Below, piece by piece: positions 56,664-64,000 of a DNA stretch of 64,000 bases. Each line of letters opens with the position of its first letter. The first letter of the stretch is position 1. The notes below the pieces were generated by a model. The model worked only from the letters and a program-made list of their open reading frames with translations. It was not told the DNA's origin and ran no database searches. The translations under genes and the position numbers were made by a program. The stretch comes from Nostoc sp. TCL240-02 (GTDB taxonomy: Bacteria > Cyanobacteriota > Cyanobacteriia > Cyanobacteriales > Nostocaceae): assembly GCF_013343235.1 (NCBI RefSeq), contig NZ_CP040094.1, positions 6,629,001 to 6,693,000 on the forward strand, given 5' to 3'.

Positions 56664-58499
56664 TTAATTCAAGGGTTCCATAATGGCTCTTAAACCATTG
56701 CTAGAGAGTGTTTTGAGCATTTCTTTAGCGTTATATTCACTGCTAAATACTCCTGCTTGCATAACTCTTTGACCTTCCCAAACTGTGGGAAAGGCACCAG
56801 GAGCAAGCGATCGCACTAAGTCTTGATCCCTATCAGTGAGGAGTGGAACTACTACGCGATAACGGATACCGAACTGTGTCGCAGATTTACTGGCATAAGG
56901 AATACTTGCAGAACTTGTTTGCATATTGCCAGTATTACTAATGGGGATATTGTTATCGGGAAGTGGTAAAAGTGCTGACGCATTTGGGGCAGTAGCTTCT
57001 AGTATTGGCAATGGCTGCTGTGTTTGATTCCTTGTGCTGGAAACTGAATTGGATGGGTACTCAGGGGCAGTAAATTCAATCGTATTAGGATCAATCCGCA
57101 CATAATTCAACTGTGGTGTATTAGGCGGCTGTGCTGGACTGGAAATTGCAATTTGAGTGTTAGTTGGTATTTGTCTTGCCGACAAGCTGCTAGGAGTCGG
57201 AAATCCAGCAACTTTAGATGCGGGTTGCTGTTGATTGGATATAGGCGTGGAAAGTGGAACTTTAGGTGGCACTAATGGCAGCAGTTGACTGTTTAATTGT
57301 GTAGAAACAGGATTATTTACTGAAATGCTGTTGCTAGTTTGCCTATTAGTAGTTTCAGGGATTCCGGGAGCCGAGAAGGTGATTTCCCCAGTTGGTGGTA
57401 TTTCTTGTAATACATTGTTGGGAGCCGATTGAGAATTTTGTGCTGCTAGTGCTATTGTGCCGTTAATATCTACCTTGCCAGTGATGCGATCGCTCAGAAG
57501 ATTATTACCGCCAGCAGAAATCACCTGTTTAGCAGCACTGGCGTTAATGTCATAGCGAGCATTATTTTGAAATTGATTACCTCCAGGTTCCGATGCACTA
57601 CCCAAATCTGGCATTGCTTGAGCGATCGCAACTAGACCATCTTCTTTATTATCTTGAATAATATTATTCCGTAAAATCGGGTGCGCCTTTGCTTGCACTA
57701 CAATTCCCGATCTATTGTTCTGAATTTGATTGCCTATAACTATAGGAGCGGCATTTTGGGCAATATTAATGCCAAAACCCGTTTGGTGAAAGACATTCTC
57801 TTTCACTTGGGGACTGGAATTCCCGGCAATTGTCATGCCATTGGCTCCATTGCGATCGAAGTAATTCTTGCTAATGGTAGGTGCAGCATTACCACTGACA
57901 GAAATCCCATCTTGGGTACTGCCGGTAAATGTATTTTCCGCAATTACCGGATCGTTAGATTCAATCCATAAACCGTAACCCCGGCGATTGGGGTTCGTCA
58001 CCGTTACCCCAGTAAGCAAAGCTTGGTTTGCCCCCACAATTGTGACGTTTTGACCGCCAAAGCTCCGACTCAGGTAATCACCGCCTCCTTGAATAATAAT
58101 ATCCTTACCTTGATTGCTAGGGTTGCCTTGAATTGAAACACCCGGTTTCAGCATTAAGGGAAATTCCTCTCCTGTCTCGGCGCTATAAGTGCCCCTGGAG
58201 AGCATAATTACAGTATTGGGGTTAGCTAATCGCAACGCATGGGTAATCGTTTTCACAGGAGCAGATTCGCTACCATTACCTGCGCTGTCATTTCCACCAT
58301 TTGGGTTGACAAACAGCACGTTAGCCTGAGAATTTTTTGTCTCACTTAGAGGTGCTGAATTTGGTGTTGGTGGCATCTGAGCGATCGCACTATCCAGGAA
58401 CGTCATACTTGTCGCTCCCATCCCTACGGTAAAAGATAATACCGATGAACTAAAAAATAAAAGTCTTGCTGATTCCAGAAACTTAAGCTTTGTAAGCAT
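56664..58499 (-). CDS. Exported beta-helix protein (DUF1565) with SPOR-like end
   Basis: A 611-residue secreted protein. A signal peptide spans about 10-35 (SARLLFFSSSVLSFTVGMGA). A right-handed parallel beta-helix of DUF1565 type covers about 75-340 (VNPNGGNDSAGNGSESAPVK, GLWIESNDPVIAENTFTGS, NGMTIAGNSSPQVKENVF). A Pro/Gln/Ser-rich linker follows. The final 70 residues (VWEGQRVMQAGVFSSEYNAK, LSSNGLRAIMEPLN) look like a SPOR domain that binds denuded peptidoglycan glycan. Start ATG at 58499 chosen; the frame continues upstream to 58553. Likely role: cell-wall or septum-associated surface protein (inference). Confidence 0.85.
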   Translation of the reverse strand: MLTKLKFLESARLLFFSSSVLSFTVGMGATSMTFLDSAIAQMPPTPNSAPLSETKNSQANVLFVNPNGGNDSAGNGSESAPVKTITHALRLANPNTVIMLSRGTYSAETGEEFPLMLKPGVSIQGNPSNQGKDIIIQGGGDYLSRSFGGQNVTIVGANQALLTGVTVTNPNRRGYGLWIESNDPVIAENTFTGSTQDGISVSGNAAPTISKNYFDRNGANGMTIAGNSSPQVKENVFHQTGFGINIAQNAAPIVIGNQIQNNRSGIVVQAKAHPILRNNIIQDNKEDGLVAIAQAMPDLGSASEPGGNQFQNNARYDINASAAKQVISAGGNNLLSDRITGKVDINGTIALAAQNSQSAPNNVLQEIPPTGEITFSAPGIPETTNRQTSNSISVNNPVSTQLNSQLLPLVPPKVPLSTPISNQQQPASKVAGFPTPSSLSARQIPTNTQIAISSPAQPPNTPQLNYVRIDPNTIEFTAPEYPSNSVSSTRNQTQQPLPILEATAPNASALLPLPDNNIPISNTGNMQTSSASIPYASKSATQFGIRYRVVVPLLTDRDQDLVRSLAPGAFPTVWEGQRVMQAGVFSSEYNAKEMLKTLSSNGLRAIMEPLN

Positions 58500-59042
58500 A
58501 ATATCTACTCTACGGTACTTAGCAAACGCACGATAGTGAATCATATTTAACACAACTTTCTTAGAAGTAACAATAAATTCTTATACTCTTAAAGAGTATT
58601 ATGTCGATAATATTACTCACATATTGACCGATTGGCGATTTTTAATACAGGGTAATAAATGATATTGTGCCTGTTCGAGAATACCTGGCTCTAAAAGTCA
58701 CGCTACGCGATCGCCAAAATACCCTCACCTTAAAAGAGCTTGTAATTCAGGACTTACGCAAAAAATCCTTCCTCGAAAGACAAACACTCTCTAAATAGTA
58801 TCTATGCAGTCTCCATTGAATTTGCCCATAGGATATTTTTTGATGTATCCCTTTCGGCTAGTCCTTTGTAAGCTCGTTGTTCACCCTAAAATACTTGACT
58901 AACCTTAGTGCAAAACTGTAGCCTCAAACTACACTTATCACTGCATATAAGAACATGGGATAATTTATCGTAACCCTCATTACTACGCTTTTTGACGTAG
59001 ATTCGGCAAAAATTGAGTAAAAAAAAGCAAATTAATTGACTT
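58500..59042. other. Intergenic region upstream of thiE
   Basis: About 540 bases. A TTCAGGACTTACGCA-like motif (58745-58760) resembles ends of cyanobacterial insertion sequences but stands alone. I looked for a TPP riboswitch before thiE and did not see its conserved CTGAGA and ACCTGA segments. Confidence 0.45.
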
Positions 59043-60158
59043 ATGGTTACTAAGAGATATGATAATTCACATTTTGATCAAAGCACTAACGGGGTTGTTG
59101 TAATGGTCGAGCCATACAGCCAAAAAGAGCAAGTACAGCAAGTTGTCTATCGCATTTTAGATGCCAATTTAGACCGCGCTCGTGAAGGCTTGCGAATTAT
59201 TGAAGAATGGTGTCGCTTTGGCTTGAATAATGCCCAGTTAGCTCTTGAATGCAAGCGCCTACGACAAGAATTAGCCAAGTGGCATACCCCAGAATTACGA
59301 GCGGCGCGAGACACACCAGGCGATCCTGGGACTGAGTTAACTCATCCTCAAGAAGAAGAACGAGCTAGTATAAAATCAGTATTGCAAGCTAACTTTTGCC
59401 GTGTCGAAGAAGCATTGCGAGTGTTGGAAGAATACAGCAAGCTTTATCAGCCAAATATAGCTAAAGCTTGTAAGCAGATGCGCTATCAGGTTTATACCCT
59501 AGAAAGTAATTTAATGGGTCATCAGCGCCATCAATTGTTGTGGCGATCGCATTTATATCTTGTTACTTCCCCGAATGAAAATTTGTTGAATAACGTCGAA
59601 GCTGCACTTAAAGGGGGATTAACGCTTCTACAATACCGTGACAAAACCGCCGATGATTCTTTGCGTTTAGAACAAGCCAGAAAATTACGGCAGTTATGCC
59701 ACATCTACGGTGCTTTATTCATTGTTAACGATCGCGTGGATCTGGCTTTAGCTATCGATGCAGATGGAGTGCATCTGGGACAACAAGATATGCCCATTAC
59801 TGTTGCTCGGCAATTACTAGGTTCCCAGCGTCTGATAGGTCTTTCTACCACCAATAAAGAAGAAATGCAAGGAGCAATTGCTGAAGGTGTAGATTACATT
59901 GGCGTGGGGCCAGTTTATGAAACTCCTACGAAAGCAGGTAAGGCAGCAACAGGCTTAGAATATGTCAGCTATGCTGCGAAAAATTGTTCAATTCCCTGGT
60001 TTGCCATTGGCGGAATCGATGCCAATAATATCAATGATGTGATCGATGCTGGAGCCAAACGTGTAGCAGTGGTGCGATCGCTCATGCAAGCTGAACAGCC
60101 TACCCTAGTAACACAATATTTGCTCTCCCAACTCAATCGCATTAAGCCAGAACTTTAA
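59043..60158 (+). CDS. thiE: ThiD2-ThiE thiamine phosphate synthase
   Basis: Couples HMP-diphosphate and thiazole phosphate to thiamine phosphate. The N-terminal domain (about 20-165) is of the ThiD2 type (YRILDANLDRAREGLRIIEE, EYSKLYQPNIAKACKQMRYQ) seen fused to ThiE in cyanobacteria. The synthase TIM barrel follows (LYLVTSPNENLLNNVEAALK, LLQYRDKTADDS, DGVHLGQQDMP, GVGPVYETPTKAGK, AIGGIDANNINDV). At 371 residues it is normal for the fused form. Start could be the ATG at 59043 or the methionine at about 59103 (MVEPYSQ). thiS follows after 62 bases. Confidence 0.95.
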   Translation: MVTKRYDNSHFDQSTNGVVVMVEPYSQKEQVQQVVYRILDANLDRAREGLRIIEEWCRFGLNNAQLALECKRLRQELAKWHTPELRAARDTPGDPGTELTHPQEEERASIKSVLQANFCRVEEALRVLEEYSKLYQPNIAKACKQMRYQVYTLESNLMGHQRHQLLWRSHLYLVTSPNENLLNNVEAALKGGLTLLQYRDKTADDSLRLEQARKLRQLCHIYGALFIVNDRVDLALAIDADGVHLGQQDMPITVARQLLGSQRLIGLSTTNKEEMQGAIAEGVDYIGVGPVYETPTKAGKAATGLEYVSYAAKNCSIPWFAIGGIDANNINDVIDAGAKRVAVVRSLMQAEQPTLVTQYLLSQLNRIKPEL

Positions 60159-60220
60159 AGAGTCATTTGTCATTCGCCCAAAGTTAGTAACCAATTACCC
60201 ATTCCCAATTCCCCACATTT

Positions 60221-60433
60221 ATGTCTAATGAGATTACGGTTCACGTAAATGGGGAAACCCATAGCTGCTCATTTCAAATTTCTTTACCCAATTTGCTCCA
60301 AGAGTTGGGTTTTAACCCGCGCTTGGTGGCTGTGGAGTATAATGGCGAAATTTTACATCGCCAGTTTTGGCCACAAACAAAATTGCAGCCAGGCGATCGT
60401 TTAGAAGTGGTAACTATTGTTGGTGGTGGTTAG
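60221..60433 (+). CDS. thiS: Sulfur carrier protein ThiS
   Basis: A 70-residue ubiquitin-fold protein ending in the functional Gly-Gly (TIVGGG). Its C-terminus is adenylated and thiocarboxylated to deliver sulfur to the thiamine thiazole. MSNEITVHVNGETHSCSFQI and LQPGDRLEVVTIVGGG are diagnostic. It is just downstream of thiE on the same strand. The end overlaps the convergent beta-lactamase stop by 4 bases. Confidence 0.95.
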   Translation: MSNEITVHVNGETHSCSFQISLPNLLQELGFNPRLVAVEYNGEILHRQFWPQTKLQPGDRLEVVTIVGGG

Positions 60434-61329
60434 TTGATGTGAGCTAGCAAGCCCAAATCCTTAAGGCTGCGTCGTGTAATTTCGATGCGGATGGGTGCAT
60501 CCTCTGGTTTATACATATCAAGGGTTGTTGCGAAAAAGTAGACGTTTTTGTTTTGTTCTAAATAACCCACAAACCAACCAACGTTTGGTTTCGTACTCGT
60601 TAACCATCCCGTCTTTCCACGCAGTGTGTAGTCTGGAGTTTGTTCGCGTACCATAATGTCTTTGACAAGATTTATTGTCCGTTGGGAGAAAGGTAAATCA
60701 CCTTGATACAACCGTTGCAAAAACTTAATTTGCTCTTGGGGTGTAATTTGCAATGGCTGTTGTAGCCAAAAACGATCAATGTCTGCGGGGGTTCCAATCT
60801 GACGATTTCCGTAACCTACTTTGTTAATAAATTGCTGCATCCGTTCATATCCAGCCTTACGCGCTAGTACTTGATAGAACCAAACAGTTGAATCTTTAAA
60901 GGCTTGACGCAAATTCGTATCATGATTCCAAGCGTCGATATCTCGATGAATTCCATCCCAAGTGAGAACCGCCACATCATTAGGAATTACACCTATTTCT
61001 AATGCCACCAGCACGTTAAAAATTTTGAATGTCGAAGCTGGAGCAATCGCTGTTGAATTACGTTTAGGATTGTGTTCATAGATGCGGTTATTTTTTGAGT
61101 CGTAAATCAAGATTGAGCCTTCACGCCCAAATTCTTGAAAGTGTCGCCCAAAATTTGGCGCTTTAATAGCAGGACGTTCAGATGAGGTTGAAGCTGGTTG
61201 AGCCACAATAGGCATTGTTTGGAAGCTAATTACACTCAATACCGCAACACATCCAAGAATTGTAAATATAACAGTTTGCCTTCGGTAGTGCCGAAGAAAT
61301 TGCCACATCTGAAACAAGATATTTTTCAT
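60430..61329 (-). CDS. Class D beta-lactamase (OXA-like) or penicillin-binding relative
   Basis: A 299-residue serine hydrolase. It has an N-terminal membrane or signal segment (about 18-40, QTVIFTILGCVAVLSVISFQ), and then the class D pattern: APASTFKIFN with Ser99 and Lys102, DSTVWFYQVLARKAG (S147-T-V), VGYGNRQIG (Y-G-N 173-175), DRFWLQQPLQITPQEQ with Trp188, and LRGKTGW (K239-T-G). All active-site motifs of OXA enzymes are intact, so hydrolysis of beta-lactams is plausible; a regulatory or peptidoglycan role is an alternative. It converges on thiS. No linked mobile element. Confidence 0.9.
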   Translation of the reverse strand: MKNILFQMWQFLRHYRRQTVIFTILGCVAVLSVISFQTMPIVAQPASTSSERPAIKAPNFGRHFQEFGREGSILIYDSKNNRIYEHNPKRNSTAIAPASTFKIFNVLVALEIGVIPNDVAVLTWDGIHRDIDAWNHDTNLRQAFKDSTVWFYQVLARKAGYERMQQFINKVGYGNRQIGTPADIDRFWLQQPLQITPQEQIKFLQRLYQGDLPFSQRTINLVKDIMVREQTPDYTLRGKTGWLTSTKPNVGWFVGYLEQNKNVYFFATTLDMYKPEDAPIRIEITRRSLKDLGLLAHIN

Positions 61330-61429
61330 TGCATATTTAATAAAATCACAAAGGAGATTTTACACTGCAATCTTGCTCATTTGCGGGTAGATGAACATCT
61401 ATACATCCCTACTCCATCTGAATTCATTC

Positions 61430-62662
61430 TCACAAAATAGCTTTTTTCCCTTCTGATTTGTAAAGTGAGCGATGAAGAGTTCTACGCTTGGCTAATTCTT
61501 TACCTTTGCGGCCAAGTTGCTCACGTAGCTGTTGATCTTTGCATAACCGATTGAAAGCTTGAAATACTTCATAACCAGAATTGGGATTAACCAGTATCCC
61601 ATTTTCTTCATGCTGAACTGTGTCTAGAACACCGCCTAAGCGAGGGGCAATGATAGGCTTACCGAAGTAACTTGCTTCTAAATAAACCATACAAAAACCT
61701 TCTATATTATTAGGCTTAGTATCTAATAAAGTTAGCATGGCAAATATGTCGCAAGCTGCATAATAACCGGCTAATTCACGCTCTGGCACATATCCCGCAA
61801 AGTGGACGCGCTTATCTACCCGCAAACGATGCACCAGAGATTTCAGTTCCGATTCACTTGGCCCTTCACCGCAGATTATATAGTGGACATCCACCCCGAA
61901 AGTTAGCAATAGTGGGATGTTATCAACCACTCGGTCGAAAGCTTTATGTTTTACTAGCCTTCCTATGGAGAGAATAACTATTGCTGAATCGGGAATGTTG
62001 TATGCCTGACGCACGCGAACACGCAAATCATCAAGGCTACTGGGACTCCCGACATTATTACCAAATTTTTCTGGTCTGATTATTGGGTTAATAACGTAAG
62101 TAGGAGTATCTAATCGGAAAGCAGTTCTGAGGTAGTCTTGTGTATAAGAACTGTTACAGACAATACCTTCGGCTCTATGAAGTGTTAATTTAAATAGCGA
62201 TCGCAGCACGGGATTGTGTAATGTACAAAGAAAATCATTACCGTGCAAATAGATAAAAAAGCGAATAGGTAAGAAATAGCTCAATAGCAACAGTGAAGGA
62301 AAATCATAGCCGTGGCCCCACTCTATATAACGGTAGTGATAGCGAAAATAGAGTTTGATTGCTAGCACAAATGAGCAGACAATATTCACCAGAGGCTTCA
62401 GAATATTTCCTACCAAGCCACTATGCCAGTATCTAGGATAAAACCAGCGATACACTGGAAATTGTTGACCTTCATCAAATACTTTATCTCCTGAGCAACT
62501 AGCCGCCAGCACAATAACTCGTTCTGGATCTTGGAGACAACGATTGTACATATATTCTCCAATTACAGCTTCTTTCGGCAAGAATATCCGGCTTATGACT
62601 AAGATATCTGGGTATGCAGCTTTGTCTCTGATTTCGGCTGTTAGTTGAGAAATATGTTCCAT
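61430..62662 (-). CDS. Glycosyltransferase family 4
   Basis: A 410-residue GT-B sugar transferase. The N-terminal domain has PDILVISRIFLPKEAVIGEY and HRAEGIVCNSSYTQDYL. The C-terminal donor domain has AIVILSIGRLVKHKAFDRVV, VHYIICGEGPSESELKSLV, LLDTKPNNIEGFCMVYLEAS with the GF.(x)7E-like catalytic motif, and PIIAPRLGGVLDTVQHEENG. It is likely cytoplasmic or membrane-associated and acts in exopolysaccharide, lipopolysaccharide or glycolipid synthesis. Start ATG at 62662 is preferred to a TTG two codons upstream. No neighbouring polysaccharide genes within the window. Confidence 0.92.
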   Translation of the reverse strand: MEHISQLTAEIRDKAAYPDILVISRIFLPKEAVIGEYMYNRCLQDPERVIVLAASCSGDKVFDEGQQFPVYRWFYPRYWHSGLVGNILKPLVNIVCSFVLAIKLYFRYHYRYIEWGHGYDFPSLLLLSYFLPIRFFIYLHGNDFLCTLHNPVLRSLFKLTLHRAEGIVCNSSYTQDYLRTAFRLDTPTYVINPIIRPEKFGNNVGSPSSLDDLRVRVRQAYNIPDSAIVILSIGRLVKHKAFDRVVDNIPLLLTFGVDVHYIICGEGPSESELKSLVHRLRVDKRVHFAGYVPERELAGYYAACDIFAMLTLLDTKPNNIEGFCMVYLEASYFGKPIIAPRLGGVLDTVQHEENGILVNPNSGYEVFQAFNRLCKDQQLREQLGRKGKELAKRRTLHRSLYKSEGKKAIL

Positions 62663-63541
62663 AATCAAGTTGATAAATTTACTTCAAATAATTTTGAATT
62701 TATTTACAATTAGGATTACTTTCCAAGCCATAATTATTATTTTATTTCTTTTAAAACGAATCTGGTAGACAAAATTGAAGGCTATTTTAGAAGATTAGCC
62801 AGCAAGATTGTTTTTTTATTGTGTTGATTTTATTTTGGCGGCAAAACTCTCAACATTTGAGAATTTTTGTGCATGATGGACAATAAAATAAAATCTAGCA
62901 CTTGTAGTCCAATGTAGTCAAATTTCTCAATGAAGAACTGTTGCAAAAATTACGAAACTTACCTACGTTCACTAGACTATCTTGAATAGTCTAGACTGGT
63001 GTGCCAAAATGCCAAAAGTTTAGATAAGTATTTGATAATTATCTGGGTCTGCTTAGGGCTGCTGATAAGCATCACGTCTACTTTTAACACTACGATACAT
63101 ACGTAAGCATCAAGTCTATATCTGTCCTTTATATTACTTAAAAGAGAGAGATATCCTTTTGGATTCTGACAGAACAAGTAGGGTGAAGTATTAAAAAATT
63201 AGTCAAAATAATTATGAAAAATTAGAATCATCTGTATAATCCAAGACTGTAGCCTGGAAGTGCCCAGTCTAAGAGGTAGCCAAGCCCGTAGGCGTAGCCC
63301 GTCGTAGACATCACAAATTTCTGTAATGATGAACATATCTTAAGGTACGGTTCCCCAGTCGAGAAATCCCCCCTGCGATCGCTGCCTATGCCAGATAAGA
63401 CGCGGTAGATTGAATATGTAGCCTTTAAAAGTGAATGCTACAAAGCTTGCTTGTTACGGACTGGCGTTAGTGACATAACCGCAAAACTCCTACCAGCATG
63501 GAGATAAATCATAAAAATTCTGTTTTCCAAGCGATTGTACT
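62663..63541. other. Long intergenic region without clear genes
   Basis: About 880 AT-rich bases. A piece of the GGCGTAGCCCGTCGTAGACATC dispersed repeat is at 63291-63312. A 66-codon minus frame at 62977-63177 looks non-coding. Promoters of the flanking divergent genes should be here. Confidence 0.45.
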
Positions 63542-64000
63542 ATGCGTAAAAAACTACAACAAATCAGCAAACCACTGTTAAAAACCTTCTTAGCGCTAGG
63601 ATTGATGTTAACTTTGGTTCTTAGCCACGCCGATGGAGCATTAGCGGCCCGCAGTGGGGGTCGAATCGGTGGTGGCTCTTTTAGAGCGCCTTCCAGCCGC
63701 ACCTATACACCGCGTACTTATGCACCTCCCGGCGGGGGCGGATACTATCCTGGTGGTGGTTTTGGTGGTGGTTTTGGCTTTCCCTTCCTACTTCCTTTCT
63801 GGGGTATTGGGGGAGGATTTGGTGGTCTATTTAGCATCTTAATTTTCTTTGCGATCGCTAATTTCTTAGTGCAAACTTTCCGCCGCGTCTCTAGCGGTGA
63901 AACTCCAGAAGCAGATTACACCAGTAACTCTCCTGTATCTGTAACTCGTTTGCAAGTAGGTTTGTTAGCTCAAGCCCGTGAATTGCAAAATGAACTCAAC
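63542..64000 (+). CDS. DUF1517-type protein, N-terminal part
   Basis: The first 153 residues of a gene cut by the window edge. A signal peptide (about 10-40, LLKTFLALGLMLTLVLSHAD ending ALAA) is followed by a Gly/Arg/Ser/Tyr-rich region (SGGRIGGGSFRAPSSRTYTP), a run of GGG-rich residues, a membrane helix near 95-120 (GGLFSILIFFAIANFLVQTF) and then the start of the conserved domain (SVTRLQVGLLAQARELQNEL). This layout is that of DUF1517 proteins found in cyanobacteria and chloroplasts. Function unknown. No strong ribosome site precedes the ATG. Confidence 0.85.
   Translation, partial: MRKKLQQISKPLLKTFLALGLMLTLVLSHADGALAARSGGRIGGGSFRAPSSRTYTPRTYAPPGGGGYYPGGGFGGGFGFPFLLPFWGIGGGFGGLFSILIFFAIANFLVQTFRRVSSGETPEADYTSNSPVSVTRLQVGLLAQARELQNELN

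Noticed and set aside
58740..58765. TTCAGGACTTACGCA motif as an insertion-sequence end
   Set aside because: Only one end is seen and no transposase or matching partner repeat lies within reach.
58600..59042. TPP riboswitch upstream of thiE
   Set aside because: The conserved THI-box segments are not visible; in cyanobacteria the element is usually before thiC.
62977..63177. 66-codon minus-strand frame
   Set aside because: AT-rich, no ribosome site, no recognisable family; probably chance.
1..64000. tRNA and rRNA genes
   Set aside because: I looked for T-arm GGTTCGAATCC-like sequences with matching acceptor stems and found none that fold properly; a dedicated tRNA search would settle this.

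Overview
The window is chromosomal DNA from a filamentous, probably heterocyst-forming cyanobacterium of the Nostoc type. The evidence is: very frequent GCGATCGC (HIP1) octamers, an fbp-tal gene pair as in the Nostoc fbp-tal-zwf-opcA operon, a CruA-type lycopene cyclase, a high-light-inducible protein, ThiD2-ThiE and PEP-CTERM proteins, and many short GC-rich dispersed repeats and heptameric STRR repeats. Nothing in it looks like a prophage or plasmid, and I found no rRNA or tRNA genes.

Layout. 0-2.4 kb: carbon metabolism (tal, cut by the window edge, and fbp). 3-7 kb: a 1330-residue PstS-like/DUF4912 repeat protein. 7.4-12.9 kb: a cobalt-resistance locus (coaR and the P1B ATPase gene coaT) with an ATPase/TOPRIM-like gene pair lying between regulator and pump, then an rpiB-like gene. 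13-18.1 kb: an RND pump and its adaptor. 19-22 kb: a sugar transferase and a PEP-CTERM protein. 22-28.5 kb: glyS, murD, a broken hicB and argS. 28.6-34 kb: a DEDD-type exonuclease, a nucleotidyltransferase-like gene with a damaged N-terminus, and cruA. 34-40.5 kb: a coiled-coil protein and a three-gene sulfur module (cysteine-desulfurase-like, sulfite-oxidase-like, TauE-like). 40.7-44 kb: a NarL-type response regulator and a histidine kinase. 44-50.4 kb: a WD40-like propeller, a YraQ/YcgQ-type permease pair, a WD40 protein and an HLIP. 50.8-55.3 kb: ald, an orphan CRISPR leader plus one repeat, dusB, an Rpn-type nuclease and a delta-9 desaturase. 55.3-64 kb: a TetR protein with an integrase-like tail, a beta-helix/SPOR protein, thiE-thiS, a class D beta-lactamase, a second GT4 enzyme and the start of a DUF1517 protein.

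How genes work together. CoaR should activate coaT through a perfect 16-bp inverted repeat at 10341-10374, but coaR now sits behind two unrelated genes in the opposite-strand operon. The sulfur module suggests release of sulfur from cysteine or a related substrate, oxidation of sulfite, and export. The RND pair forms the inner-membrane and adaptor parts of a tripartite pump.

Most unusual points: the ATPase/TOPRIM-like pair inserted in the cobalt locus; repeats inserted in frame in coaT, murD, cruA and probably desC; two genes carrying apparent CAA-to-TAA nonsense changes (hicB and the nucleotidyltransferase-like gene); an orphan CRISPR leader with a single repeat; and a TetR-recombinase-like fusion beside the desaturase. 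Family assignments come from reading motifs by eye; no database search was possible.
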